DNA from: Lachnospiraceae bacterium
Lineage (GTDB): Bacteria > Bacillota > Clostridia > Lachnospirales > Lachnospiraceae
Assembly: GCA_017436865.1 (NCBI GenBank)
Contig: JAFSCH010000084.1
Span: forward strand, 1-47,700
Length of the DNA: 47,700 nucleotides
Reading direction: 5' to 3'
Positions 7,691 to 17,156 of the stretch are shown one piece after another; position 1 is the first letter of the stretch; each line of letters begins with the position of its first letter. The position numbers were made by a program, and so were the translations under genes. The notes below the pieces were generated by a model that saw nothing but the letters and a program-made list of their open reading frames with translations, had not been told where the DNA came from and ran no database searches.

Positions 7691-9787
7691 TTAGAATTTC
7701 TCTACTCGAGCTATAATAACAGACCTTGGACACAGCGTCAACCAATCGATTCCAGTCCATCTTGTCAACGCCTGATAATCCGTTTCCGGAGTATGTTCAA
7801 ATTCCGTATTCATAATTATACGCCACTTTCTTCCTAAAGGAAGATTAGGAAGCTGTATATTTACATCCTCCCAGAATGCATTAACCCCAATATAAATAAT
7901 ATCGTCTTCTGTATTATCCGCATTTCTTCCGGCAAACATAATGCCTATTGTTCTAGTATCCGCACCACAGCTACTATTCCATGCTGTTTTATTATGAATG
8001 CTCACCTCAGGGAATCCACATCCACTTGGACCGGAACGCCCACGTAAAATGGGATGTTGTCTTCTTAGATGAATCATAAATTTACAGAATTCAAACATTT
8101 CAGGATATTTGTCTTTTCTGGTCCAGTCAAGCCATGAAATAATATTATCCTGACAATATGCATTATTATTGCCAAACTGTGTGTTACAGAACTCATCTCC
8201 TGCAAGAAACATCGCAGAACCACGGCTACACATCAATACTGCAAATGCATTTTTGCGCATTCGGTTACGAAGACTCAAAACCTCCTCATCGTTAACCTCT
8301 CCTTCGTCACCACAATTCCAGCTGTTATTATTACTATCCCCATCCGTATTATTCCATCCATTTTTTTCATTATGTTTATAATTGTAAGCATACATATCAT
8401 ATAAGGTAAATCCATCATGGCAATTAAGGAAATTTACGGATGCATTTTCGCCACGATTTTCTGGGTTATATAAGTCATAAGACCCTGTAATTCGATTGAT
8501 TGCAGCCTGTGCCATTCCATAATCGCCCTTTAAGAAACAGCGCATATCATCTCGATATCTTCCATTCCATTCTGCCCAACGGTTCCAAGACGGAAAACTT
8601 CCTACCTGATAGAGTCCACCGGCATCCCATGCTTCCGCAATCAGCTTAACTTTACCTAAAATCGGGTCAAACGCAAGACTCTGCAGTAATGGGGGTTTGC
8701 TCATCGGCGAGCCATCCTCATTTCGTCCCATAATAGATGCAAGGTCAAACCGGAATCCATCCACTCGATATGAAATAACCCAATAACGCAAGCAATCCAA
8801 AATAAACTGTTCCACAATCGGATGATTACAATTGAGTACATTACCACAACCACTAAAATTGTAATACTTTCCATCTGGAGTCAGCATATAATAAATATTA
8901 TTGTCAATTCCCTTGAAAGAAAAACTTGGTCCCATTTCATTTCCTTCCGCAGTATGATTAAATACTACATCCAGGATAACTTCTATATTATTTTTGTGTA
9001 GCTCTTTGATAAGCTCTCTTAATTCTGTTCCTTCTCGATTATATTCCAAAGCTGATGTATAACTGGTATTTGGTGCAAAAAAGCATACGGTACTATATCC
9101 CCAGTAATTATATAATTCCTCTCCATCTACGTTTCTGACAGCTTCCATTTCGTCAAATTCAAAAATAGGCATAAGCTCTACTGCATTTACTCCCAGCTCA
9201 ACCAAATATGGAATCTTCTCCACGATTCCCGCAAAGGTGCCTCTATGAGTAACACCAGAAGAAGAATCCTTGGTAAAACCTCGAACATGCATCTCATAAA
9301 TAATTAAGTCCTTTACCTGCTGATTTTCCTGTTTTTTGTTCCCCCAATCATATCCGTCATCTACCACTCGTGCCTTATAAAATGGATCTTTTCCACTTTT
9401 TCTTCCCCATTCACTCTGTCCAACAACCGCTTTGGCATAAGGATCAAGAATATAATTGTTCTTATCGAATAATAATCCTTTTTGTGGATCATACTCACCA
9501 TCAAACTGATATGCATATTCAAATTCTGTTGGCTCCAGCCCATATACGATCATCGAATATGTATTACCAATCCGATAAGATTCTGGAAAAGGAATCACTG
9601 CATAGGGTTCCTTCTCTGTTCTGTGAAAAAGGCACAACGTACAAGCTGTTGCACCGTATGAATGTATGGTAAAATTCACACCACCATCCACCATACTTGC
9701 TCCATTTGATAAATATAGTCCTGGTCTTACTGCAAATCCATTAATCATATCCGTAGGTGCATAATACTTTGATTGATTATTATTCAT
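7691..9787 (-). CDS. glgX: Glycogen debranching enzyme / isoamylase-pullulanase type (GH13)
   Basis: Cytoplasmic GH13 enzyme (no signal peptide) that cleaves alpha-1,6 branches, complementing glycogen phosphorylase. The start used is the ATG at 9787 (698 residues), preceded by AAAGGGAG; the ATG at 9811 lacks a ribosome site. An N-terminal CBM48-like domain (GVNFTIHSYGATACTLCLF) is followed by the GH13 core: VILDVVFNHT, RVDGFRFDLASIMG (nucleophile Asp), LIAEAWDAGG (acid/base Glu) and NFLNCHDGFTLYD. Length and motifs fit the GlgX/TreX/isoamylase group. Pullulanase activity cannot be excluded. Confidence 0.88.
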   Translation of the reverse strand: MNNNQSKYYAPTDMINGFAVRPGLYLSNGASMVDGGVNFTIHSYGATACTLCLFHRTEKEPYAVIPFPESYRIGNTYSMIVYGLEPTEFEYAYQFDGEYDPQKGLLFDKNNYILDPYAKAVVGQSEWGRKSGKDPFYKARVVDDGYDWGNKKQENQQVKDLIIYEMHVRGFTKDSSSGVTHRGTFAGIVEKIPYLVELGVNAVELMPIFEFDEMEAVRNVDGEELYNYWGYSTVCFFAPNTSYTSALEYNREGTELRELIKELHKNNIEVILDVVFNHTAEGNEMGPSFSFKGIDNNIYYMLTPDGKYYNFSGCGNVLNCNHPIVEQFILDCLRYWVISYRVDGFRFDLASIMGRNEDGSPMSKPPLLQSLAFDPILGKVKLIAEAWDAGGLYQVGSFPSWNRWAEWNGRYRDDMRCFLKGDYGMAQAAINRITGSYDLYNPENRGENASVNFLNCHDGFTLYDMYAYNYKHNEKNGWNNTDGDSNNNSWNCGDEGEVNDEEVLSLRNRMRKNAFAVLMCSRGSAMFLAGDEFCNTQFGNNNAYCQDNIISWLDWTRKDKYPEMFEFCKFMIHLRRQHPILRGRSGPSGCGFPEVSIHNKTAWNSSCGADTRTIGIMFAGRNADNTEDDIIYIGVNAFWEDVNIQLPNLPLGRKWRIIMNTEFEHTPETDYQALTRWTGIDWLTLCPRSVIIARVEKF

Positions 9788-9813
9788 AATAAACCACTCC
9801 CTTTTCACCATTG

Positions 9814-9830
9814 TTTTTGTCTGACAAAAA
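9814..9830. promoter_or_regulatory. Possible operator upstream of the debranching-enzyme gene
   Basis: TTTTTGTC-T-GACAAAAA is a perfect 17-bp dyad between the predicted -10 box and the ribosome site of the glgX-like gene. It has no T-run of its own, so a protein-binding site is more likely than a terminator. The protein is unknown. Confidence 0.4.
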
Positions 9831-9846
9831 GATGTATTTACTTACT

Positions 9847-9875
9847 ATTTTACGTGAAATTCGTGTTAACATCAA
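9847..9875 (-). promoter_or_regulatory. Predicted promoter of the debranching-enzyme gene
   Basis: On the minus strand, TTGATG (9875-9870), 17 bp, then TAAAAT (9852-9847). It lies 60 bp upstream of the start codon. Prediction from consensus only. Confidence 0.45.
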
Positions 9876-10004
9876 TATTATATCCATTTTGTTCTATTTT
9901 TAAGCATAATAGTGTTAGCCATTTCGCCCCCTTTCTTCCCGCTGTTTTCCAAAAAATCATTTCCATAGTCTGTAAGCACTTTCATATCAGTAATACAGTT
10001 TCTA

Positions 10005-10050
10005 TTCACACAGCCCTTAGCATTTACTGCTAAGGGCGTAAGAAAGTGTA
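10005..10050 (-). ncRNA. GTAAA-loop structured element, copy A
   Basis: On the minus strand it has left arm GCCCTTAGCA, loop GTAAA and right arm TGCTAAGGGC, flanked by CTTTCTTAC on the 5' side and TGTGTGAATAG on the 3' side. The flanks can extend the stem (TTC..AC with GTGTGAA). A second copy at 43223-43268 keeps the loop and flanks but differs at two stem positions, both compensated on the other arm. It lies upstream of the glgX-like gene. Typed as ncRNA for lack of a better class; a cis-regulatory DNA dyad is equally possible. Confidence 0.5.
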
Positions 10051-10247
10051 GTTTAGTTAAGCAAAAATCCAACAACTGTTCTACTAAACATGCTTGATTT
10101 CAAGAGTACTTTCATAGTACAATTTAAATGATTTATGGTAGTGCTTACATAGACTTTTCAAGGATAATACCGATTCTTCTATTTCTATGTTTTTAATTCT
10201 ATGTTTTTAACACAATGATAATCCATGAATCAGAAAGGGTAAAACTC

Positions 10248-11252
10248 ATGACAATATACGACGTATCAAAAAAAGCCGGCGTATCGATTGCTACTGTTTC
10301 CCGTGTTTTAAACGGTTCTAGTAATGTCAGCGCCGCGACACGCAAGAAGGTTCTTGCCGTAATCGAGGCTTGTGACTATACCCCTAATGCTTTTGCTAGA
10401 GGTCTTGGACTGAATTCCATGAATACCATTGGTATTCTTTGTGCTGATTCCTCTGACCTCTATCTTGCAAATGCTGTATACCACATCGAAAAAGAATTGC
10501 GTGCCAATAATTATAATTGTATTCTCTGCTGTACAGGCTATAAGTTTGAAGATAAACAGAAATATCTTAATCTTCTTGTCAACAAAAAAGTTGACAGTGT
10601 TGTTTTAGTTGGCTCTAACTTTGTTTCCAATAATGATAAAGATAATGATTATATCAGAGAAGCCGCAAAAGAAGTTCCTATTCTTCTCTTAAATGCTGAC
10701 TTCGATTATAAAAATGTATATTGTAGCCTATGTGATGATTTCAAATCCACCCTACAAGCTACCTCATACCTATTAGACAAGGGAATTGAAGATATTCTGT
10801 TTTTATATGATTCAAACTCTTATTCTGCTTTACGAAAATTGTCCGGCTATCAAAGTGCGTTAACCCAGTATGGTATACCACTTCGTATGGATTATATGCA
10901 GTATTTCCCAGGAAACCATGCAGATCTTTCTTCTATCGCCGACTTTCTTGCAAATTTAGATTCACAGATTAAATACAAGGCCGTTGTTGCTGCCGATGAT
11001 AATCTTGCTATTGGTGCAATTAAATATGCCCTCAAAAAAGGAATCTCCATTCCAAAAGATTTGTCTGTTATTGGTTATAATAATTCTATCCTCAGTACTT
11101 GCTGTGAACCGGAGCTTACTAGTATTGACAACCACCTCGAAACTTTATGCCACCATATCGTTTCTACGCTGATTGGCATTCTTGAGCACCGTGAAATGCC
11201 ACAAAAGGTTATCTTTTCCGGCGAAATGATAAAAAGAGGTACGACTTTATAA
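10248..11252 (+). CDS. LacI-family transcriptional regulator of the uronate locus
   Basis: The HTH reads MTIYDVSKKAGVSIATVSRV, with the hinge at YTPNAFARGLG. A sugar-binding sensor domain follows (NTIGILCADSSDLYLANAVY, with SVIGYNNSILSTCCEPELTS near the C-terminus). The start at 10248 (334 residues) follows AGAAAGGG by about 8 nt; an upstream in-frame ATG at 10215 has no ribosome site. It lies 35 bp ahead of uronate isomerase on the same strand, so it is probably co-transcribed with it and regulates hexuronate use, perhaps including uxuAB at 31-34 kb. The effector is inferred from context. Confidence 0.88.
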   Translation: MTIYDVSKKAGVSIATVSRVLNGSSNVSAATRKKVLAVIEACDYTPNAFARGLGLNSMNTIGILCADSSDLYLANAVYHIEKELRANNYNCILCCTGYKFEDKQKYLNLLVNKKVDSVVLVGSNFVSNNDKDNDYIREAAKEVPILLLNADFDYKNVYCSLCDDFKSTLQATSYLLDKGIEDILFLYDSNSYSALRKLSGYQSALTQYGIPLRMDYMQYFPGNHADLSSIADFLANLDSQIKYKAVVAADDNLAIGAIKYALKKGISIPKDLSVIGYNNSILSTCCEPELTSIDNHLETLCHHIVSTLIGILEHREMPQKVIFSGEMIKRGTTL

Positions 11253-11287
11253 TAGCAACAACTAGCAACGAAAAAGGAGGCTAACCT

Positions 11288-12703
11288 ATGAAAACCTTTA
11301 TGGATCAGAATTTTCTACTACAGACGCAGACTGCATGTGATTTATATCACAATTTTGCCAAAGCAACCCCAGTTCTTGATTATCACTGCCACATTAATCC
11401 AGCTGAAATTGCAAACGATCGTAAATTTGATACTGTTACGCAAGTATGGCTTGGTGGTGACCACTATAAATGGCGTTTTATGCGTTCCTGTGGTGTCGAT
11501 GAAAAATATATAACCGGTGATGCTACAGAGAAAGAAAAATTCTTTAAGTGGGCTGAATGTGTAGGAAAAGCAATCGGTAATCCACTCTATCATTGGACTC
11601 ATCTCGAATTGCAACGCTATTTCGGCTACAACGGTGTTCTGAATAAGAATACTGCTGAAGAAGTATGGAATCTGTGTAATACAAAGTTAAAGGAAGACAA
11701 CATGAGTGTTCGTGGTCTGATAAAACAATCTAACGTTACTTTAATCTGTACTACGGATGACCCTATCGATTCTCTGGAATACCACAAACAGATTGCAGAG
11801 GATGACACCTTTGACGTTCAGGTGCTTCCTGCCTGGAGACCTGATAAGGCTATGAATATTGAAAAACCTGATTATTTTGATTATCTCGCAAAATTATCTG
11901 AGGTAAGTGGTATTACCATCAACACTTATGCTGAATTAAAAGCTGCCTTAATAAATAGACTTGACTTCTTTGCCTCTATGGGGTGTTCCGTTTCTGACCA
12001 CGGGCTAGAATATGTAATGTACATGCCTGCTACCGAAGAAGAAATCGAAACTATTTTTGCAAAAAGAAAAAGCGGTAAGATTATTACCAAAGAAGAAGAA
12101 TTACAGTTTAAGACTGCATTCATGCTTTTTGTAGGTAAGCAGTATAACCGTCTGAACTGGGTCATGCAGTTACATTATGGCGTCAAGCGTGACAACAATA
12201 CCTTAAGATATAACCAGCTCGGTCCGGATACAGGCTATGACTGTATCAACAACTATGCTCCTTCTGCTCAGCTTGCCGATTTCTTAAATGCGCTGACTAC
12301 AACCAATGAGCTTCCAAAAACTATCATCTACAGCTTGAATCCAAATGACAATCAGGCAATCGGAACCATCCTAGGTTGTTTTCAGGATTCTACCTCTTGT
12401 GCTAAAATTCAGCAAGGTAGTGCCTGGTGGTTCAACGATCACAAAACAGGTATGCAGGAACAAATGATTTCTCTTGCTAACCTAGGTAATTTATCCGGAT
12501 TTGTGGGAATGCTGACAGACTCAAGAAGCTTTTTGTCTTACACAAGACATGAATATTTCAGAAGAATCCTGTGTAACTTAATTGGTAACTGGGTTGAAAG
12601 TGGCGAATTCCCAAATGACATGGAAATCTTAGAAGAAATCGTTAAAGGTATTTCATATAACAATGCTATTAACTATTTTGGTTTTGATTTAAAAACCGTG
12701 TAA
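11288..12703 (+). CDS. uxaC: Glucuronate (uronate) isomerase
   Basis: Converts D-glucuronate to D-fructuronate and D-galacturonate to D-tagaturonate, the first step of hexuronate catabolism. The amidohydrolase-like metal motif is at the N-terminus (VLDYHCHINPAEI, His33 and His35), and the family segments VWLGGDHYKWRFMR, LICTTDDPIDSLEYH and GMLTDSRSFLSYTRHEYFRR are present. At 471 residues it is full length. AAAGGAGG lies 8 nt before the ATG. It is followed by a bidirectional terminator. Together with uxuB and uxuA in this window it covers glucuronate to 2-keto-3-deoxygluconate; kdgK and kdgA are not present here. Confidence 0.95.
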   Translation: MKTFMDQNFLLQTQTACDLYHNFAKATPVLDYHCHINPAEIANDRKFDTVTQVWLGGDHYKWRFMRSCGVDEKYITGDATEKEKFFKWAECVGKAIGNPLYHWTHLELQRYFGYNGVLNKNTAEEVWNLCNTKLKEDNMSVRGLIKQSNVTLICTTDDPIDSLEYHKQIAEDDTFDVQVLPAWRPDKAMNIEKPDYFDYLAKLSEVSGITINTYAELKAALINRLDFFASMGCSVSDHGLEYVMYMPATEEEIETIFAKRKSGKIITKEEELQFKTAFMLFVGKQYNRLNWVMQLHYGVKRDNNTLRYNQLGPDTGYDCINNYAPSAQLADFLNALTTTNELPKTIIYSLNPNDNQAIGTILGCFQDSTSCAKIQQGSAWWFNDHKTGMQEQMISLANLGNLSGFVGMLTDSRSFLSYTRHEYFRRILCNLIGNWVESGEFPNDMEILEEIVKGISYNNAINYFGFDLKTV

Positions 12704-12722
12704 CCTTATAATCCATCACACG

Positions 12723-12763
12723 AAAAAGGTTCCTACCGCTTCCAAAACGGTAAGAACCTTTTT
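12723..12763. terminator. Bidirectional terminator between uxaC and the GH2 gene
   Basis: The outer stem AAAAAGGTTC / GAACCTTTTT plus the inner ACCG / CGGT pairing form a hairpin with A- and T-runs at both ends. It sits between two convergent stop codons. Confidence 0.85.
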
Positions 12764-12764
12764 C

Positions 12765-14528
12765 TTAATCTAACTTACAAATTTTTCTATCATAAGTTAG
12801 AAGTCCATTCACTTCTTCTTCGATATCCGTAAGTTGCGTATATACCGCTGCTGCCAGTCCTTCACGCTGCAGCTTCTGTATCTTTTCCATCATTTCCTTA
12901 TATGCTTTCTTAAAATCCACAGCATTTTCGTAATTCGCATATCCATAAATATCTTCCGAATAACTATGTTCTTTGATTCCATACGCCAATCCACCATATT
13001 CAGAAATTACAAACGGCTTCTTTAAGCCTTTCTCTAATGCAAGTTCAAAGAAATAAATATGGACACTTCTCATATCCCCTGCTCCCTGATCGAACCAGCC
13101 ACTATGAGAATCTATGATTCTGGTATTATCTCTTTCCAATACCATCCGCGTATTTTCCTCTGCGTCAAACTGTCCCCACCCTTCGTTGAACAACACCCAC
13201 GTACAAATACTAGTACAGTTATAAAGCTGTTCTATTGTTTCCAGACATTCTTTCTTCCATTCCTTTCTCCCCTTGGCATTTCCTCTTGAATGGAATGAAT
13301 AATGAGAATCCTTTAATTGCTGTAATTTCTTTATTACAGTAGGTATATAGGTCGTCTTTAACAGATTGTAGTGCTCTCCACCATTAATCATATCCTGCCA
13401 TACCAGCATTCCAAGTCTGTCACAATGATAATACCAACGCATAGGCTCAATCTTACAGTGCTTACGAATCATATTAAAGCCCATATTTTTCGCTTCCTGT
13501 ATATCATGAATCATCGCTTCATCACTAATTGGTGTCAACAAACTTTCCGGCCAATAACCCTGATCTAAAATACCATTCTGGAAATATGGTACATGGTTCA
13601 GACACAAGCGTGGAATTCCATCTACATCTTTCTCTATGGAAAAATGACGCATTCCAAAATAGCTTTGAATACAATCCTCTCCATACGTGATTGTAACTTC
13701 ATATAAAAACGGAGATACCGGAGACCAAATTTTCTTGTTCGGTATTTGCAAAATCATTTTATGTCCACCTTCTACGGACATTTCACTAATCAATTGCCCC
13801 TTATCAAAGATATATGCTTTGTATGGTAAAAATTTTCCCTCCTCTTCATTAGTAACTAGCTCAATTTCTACACTATCTTCATCAAAATGAGGAATAATAT
13901 GCATGCTTTGTACATAGATTTCCGGCACCCATTCATACCACACAGTCTGCCAGATACCACTCTGTGCTGTATAGAACATACCTCCATTTTTCAGCATCTG
14001 CTTTCCTCTTCCATGATAAGACGTATCACTTGCATCCTTTACACAGACCTGTAATGTATTCTCTCCCTCTTTGCTATACGCTGTTATATCAAAGCAAAAT
14101 GCCTGATAACCGCCTGAATGAGAGCCTACCTGTTCCCCATTCATATAAACTCGACATCTCTCATCACAAGCTCCAAAATGCAAAAGCAAACGCTTGCCCT
14201 TAGGAATCTGCTCTAAGGTAAAACTTCTCTTATACCACAAATATTCATTCGGCTGTAGTTGTCTTCCTACACCAGACATTTCTGTTTCGGGCGAAAATGG
14301 CACCAGAATCTCACCATCATAGCATTCTGGCATCTGACTGCTACTTGTAAAAGCATACTGATATATTCCGTTTAAAATCGTATAATTATCCCTTACCATC
14401 TGTGGTCTTGGATATTCCTCCAGCACATGATTTTTATCAAATTGTTCTCCCCATATCGTTTTCAATTGTTTTGTACCTGTGTTCTTTCTATTTAGCTGAA
14501 GCGCTTCTAACATTTGCTTAATCATCAT
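12765..14528 (-). CDS. Glycoside hydrolase family 2 protein (beta-galactosidase/beta-glucuronidase type)
   Basis: Cytoplasmic retaining beta-glycosidase of 587 residues with no signal peptide. Order: GH2 sugar-binding domain (LLLHFGACDERCRVYMNGEQ), immunoglobulin-like GH2 domain, and a TIM barrel with acid/base Glu in WVLFNEGWGQ and nucleophile Glu in FVISEYGG. It begins at ATG 14528, 8 nt after AGGGG. It is convergent with uronate isomerase, which makes release of uronic acids from conjugates or oligosaccharides an attractive role. However, the Asn-x-Lys-Gly motif typical of beta-glucuronidases is not evident, so the substrate is undetermined (galactoside, glucuronide or other). Confidence 0.85.
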   Translation of the reverse strand: MMIKQMLEALQLNRKNTGTKQLKTIWGEQFDKNHVLEEYPRPQMVRDNYTILNGIYQYAFTSSSQMPECYDGEILVPFSPETEMSGVGRQLQPNEYLWYKRSFTLEQIPKGKRLLLHFGACDERCRVYMNGEQVGSHSGGYQAFCFDITAYSKEGENTLQVCVKDASDTSYHGRGKQMLKNGGMFYTAQSGIWQTVWYEWVPEIYVQSMHIIPHFDEDSVEIELVTNEEEGKFLPYKAYIFDKGQLISEMSVEGGHKMILQIPNKKIWSPVSPFLYEVTITYGEDCIQSYFGMRHFSIEKDVDGIPRLCLNHVPYFQNGILDQGYWPESLLTPISDEAMIHDIQEAKNMGFNMIRKHCKIEPMRWYYHCDRLGMLVWQDMINGGEHYNLLKTTYIPTVIKKLQQLKDSHYSFHSRGNAKGRKEWKKECLETIEQLYNCTSICTWVLFNEGWGQFDAEENTRMVLERDNTRIIDSHSGWFDQGAGDMRSVHIYFFELALEKGLKKPFVISEYGGLAYGIKEHSYSEDIYGYANYENAVDFKKAYKEMMEKIQKLQREGLAAAVYTQLTDIEEEVNGLLTYDRKICKLD

Positions 14529-14565
14529 CTTGTTTTCCCCTATTATTTATTAAAATACTCTACTA

Positions 14566-15669
14566 CTATTTTAACATACTACTGTTGTTTAGTAACAATG
14601 TATTATATAAAAAGAGTATTTGTGTATTCTCCGTTTCAAAGTCTACATATTCCCCTAACAATGACGGACTTATATATCTAGTATCAATAACAATAATCTC
14701 TTTATATGCCTCCAAAAACAGTGGAACAATACTACTTCCAAAAGAGTCCCTGAATACAATCAGTCTATTTTCTGTCTTTGCAAGAGGGCTTTCTATTCTC
14801 TGCAATGCCTGTGCACCTGCCAGAAAAATATTATATTTATCAAATCCAGTTTCCTCTTCGCTCATATAAATCGGCTGTATTTTATTTTTTTCCAAGCTCC
14901 ATTGCGTTGCCATCTGTATCGTTTCGTTTGTCAAATAATACAGCGGTTCTGAAGATAACGGCAATGCTGACTGCCCATAATAAACACCATAAAACTCCTC
15001 AATTTCCTTCTGTTCGTAGTCCAGAAAAAGATACTCTGAAAATCCCATTACATCACCTATTTGTTGCACCGTTTCTCCCAAGCATTCCTGCCTCCAGTGG
15101 GTATCTGTCGCATAATAATCTTCTATTGACAAGGTATCCCAAATGTCAATATAAGTCATATCTGTTAGTCTCTCCTGCATAAGTGATTTAAGTCTATTAT
15201 AATCCATGGACGGATAACCATTTTTGTCTGCCAGAAAGTAATTTTTGTCTGGAACAATGGCATAATATGCCTCCGCTTTCGGGAAATACTGTGCCTTTAT
15301 TGCTTTCATTTTTTCAGCCGCTTTTATAACAGAGTTTTCCTTTAACGGATATTCCAGTTTTCCTGCATATCCATTTGCTATATAGATATCATTATTTTCA
15401 AGTTGTCCTAATACATCGTACGCAAAATATGCCTTCATGCTACGCAAATTATCTCTAAATGGAAAATGATCCAGTAAATATGCCTCCAAATCTTCCATAT
15501 AGGAATGATCCTGTAATGTTTTCACACGAAACTTCGGAAACTCTTTGAGTTTTCTTCGCTCCGATATTGAATTCGTTTCTTTTTCCCCAAATATAAGAAT
15601 AAGCATAAAACCTGCTATACAACAGAAAAATCCTAGAATAATAAGATTATGTTTTATGAATTTCTTCAT
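14566..15669 (-). CDS. DHHW/AlgX-like O-acyltransfer accessory protein (cassette 1)
   Basis: A signal-anchored extracytoplasmic protein: one N-terminal hydrophobic helix (IILGFFCCIAGFMLILIF), then a SGNH-fold domain related to AlgJ/AlgX. The signature is ATDTHWRQE (about residues 192-200), so the first His of the canonical DHHW is replaced by Thr. A catalytic-Ser-like motif IVFRDSFGSS follows near residue 311. The start is ambiguous: ATG 15681 is 1 nt from GAGAAAGG and ATG 15669 is 13 nt from it; the latter is used because the protein then opens MKKFIKHN. It lies 33 bp after the MBOAT gene, so they are co-transcribed. Inferred role: receives acyl groups from the MBOAT protein and places them on a surface glycan. 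Confidence 0.8.
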   Translation of the reverse strand: MKKFIKHNLIILGFFCCIAGFMLILIFGEKETNSISERRKLKEFPKFRVKTLQDHSYMEDLEAYLLDHFPFRDNLRSMKAYFAYDVLGQLENNDIYIANGYAGKLEYPLKENSVIKAAEKMKAIKAQYFPKAEAYYAIVPDKNYFLADKNGYPSMDYNRLKSLMQERLTDMTYIDIWDTLSIEDYYATDTHWRQECLGETVQQIGDVMGFSEYLFLDYEQKEIEEFYGVYYGQSALPLSSEPLYYLTNETIQMATQWSLEKNKIQPIYMSEEETGFDKYNIFLAGAQALQRIESPLAKTENRLIVFRDSFGSSIVPLFLEAYKEIIVIDTRYISPSLLGEYVDFETENTQILFLYNTLLLNNSSMLK

Positions 15670-15702
15670 ACTAATAACCATGCCTTTCTCAAAATCTGCC
15701 CA

Positions 15703-17142
15703 TTAGAATCGAAAATACAAAAACGGATTAAAGGAACCATCAATTAAATATGCCGTGCTTAACAACAATATCACTACTACACCAATAGCCTTTACGATTT
15801 CTTCCACAACATCCTTCCGAAGCCATGTAAAGAAACGTTTCCACACCAAAAGTGGAAAAGGTGTAGAACCAACCAAAGCAATGAACAGAATTCCCAACCG
15901 ATTGCGAAGCGTAAAGAGAGCCGTTTCCAACTGCACCTTTTCCATCTCCATTCCTGGCAATAGTGCTCTGATATCACGCATAGCCACTTCCATATTCTCT
16001 GCATGAAAAATCAAAAAGCTGATTATGATAGCGATTACGACATACACATGCCCTGCTATTTTCCCTAACAGGCTGCTCTTTCTCTCTGTTTTTCCAAAAA
16101 AAACTTTTTCTAGAATAAGAAAAACACTAAAAAAGAGTCCCCAGATTATAAAATTCCACCCCGCACCGTGCCATAGGCCTGTCAAAAACCACACAGTTAG
16201 AAGATTGAAAAACCATTTGGCTTTTTTTACACGATTGCCTCCCATGGGAATATACACATAATCCCGAAACCAAGTACCTAATGTCATATGCCATCTACGC
16301 CAGAATTCAGTTAAACTGTCTGATATAAATGGATAGTGGAAATTCTCTGGAAAATGAAACCCAAACATCCTTCCAAGTCCGATTGCCATATCCGAATACC
16401 CGGAAAAATCAAAATAAATCTGCAACGAAACTGCTAACGCATAGGCCCAGGAAAGGGCAATCCCTCTATTCTCCAATGCCAATGTTTCCGCCACAAATTC
16501 TCCCAACACATTCGCAATTAGCACTTTTTTTCCTAAGCCAATTGTAAATCTGACAATTCCCTCTGCTAAATCTTCTCTTGTTGTTTTCCTATCTGACAAT
16601 TCCTTATCCACATCACTGTATCTCACAATCGGTCCTGCAATTAACTGTGGAAATAGCGCAACATAAGTCATAAGTGATAACAAGTTTTTCTGTAATTTCA
16701 CTCTTCCAAGCCATACATCAATGCAGTAGCTTGTCAGCTGAAAGGTATAAAACGAAATGCCAATAGGTAATGTAATCGTTTTTGCACTTTTGATCCAGCT
16801 CTCAGGCCAAGGAAGCCATGAAGTTAGTGTCGTCATAAAAAATGCTGTATATTTAAAATAAAAAAGAGAAGCAAAAGGAAGCAGTACAGACAATGTAAAA
16901 CACACCTTACCTGTAGCTGATTCACGTTTCTTCTCCATATAGCAAGTCAGTCCATATACAATCATAACCTGTACAAGCATGAGAAAAAAATACATAGGTT
17001 CTCCCCATGCATAGAACAGACAGGACATAACACAAAGAACAAGATTCCTCCATGTTATATCCTGTTTGATTGATGCAATTCCATACAAAATAAATACTGT
17101 GGGTAAAAAGAAATATAAAAACGTAATACTGGAAAAAAGCAT
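15703..17142 (-). CDS. MBOAT-family O-acyltransferase (AlgI/DltB-like, cassette 1)
   Basis: Polytopic membrane protein of 479 residues with roughly ten hydrophobic segments. AlgI-type landmarks: FYAWGEP near residue 43, LPIGISFYTFQ near 125, LIAGPIVRYSDV near 168, FWRRWHMTLGTWFRDYVYIP near 280-299, and the active-site His in LTGLWHGAGWNFIIWG (about residue 325). The family carries activated acyl groups, typically acetyl, across the membrane for glycan or teichoic acid modification. It lies between the DUF4358 lipoprotein and DHHW genes in one operon. Its paralogue at 20407-21822 has the same motifs in the same order. Confidence 0.92.
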   Translation of the reverse strand: MLFSSITFLYFFLPTVFILYGIASIKQDITWRNLVLCVMSCLFYAWGEPMYFFLMLVQVMIVYGLTCYMEKKRESATGKVCFTLSVLLPFASLFYFKYTAFFMTTLTSWLPWPESWIKSAKTITLPIGISFYTFQLTSYCIDVWLGRVKLQKNLLSLMTYVALFPQLIAGPIVRYSDVDKELSDRKTTREDLAEGIVRFTIGLGKKVLIANVLGEFVAETLALENRGIALSWAYALAVSLQIYFDFSGYSDMAIGLGRMFGFHFPENFHYPFISDSLTEFWRRWHMTLGTWFRDYVYIPMGGNRVKKAKWFFNLLTVWFLTGLWHGAGWNFIIWGLFFSVFLILEKVFFGKTERKSSLLGKIAGHVYVVIAIIISFLIFHAENMEVAMRDIRALLPGMEMEKVQLETALFTLRNRLGILFIALVGSTPFPLLVWKRFFTWLRKDVVEEIVKAIGVVVILLLSTAYLIDGSFNPFLYFRF

Positions 17143-17156
17143 ACGCTCTTTCTCCT

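Noticed and set aside
9788-10247. A riboswitch or leader peptide in the long gap before the second LacI gene
   Set aside because: No known riboswitch core or attenuator was recognised; the only strong structures are the GTAAA hairpin and the 17-bp dyad, reported separately.
12765-14528. Firm call as beta-glucuronidase because of the neighbouring uronate gene
   Set aside because: The Asn-x-Lys-Gly motif expected for that specificity is not visible, so only a GH2 assignment is justified.
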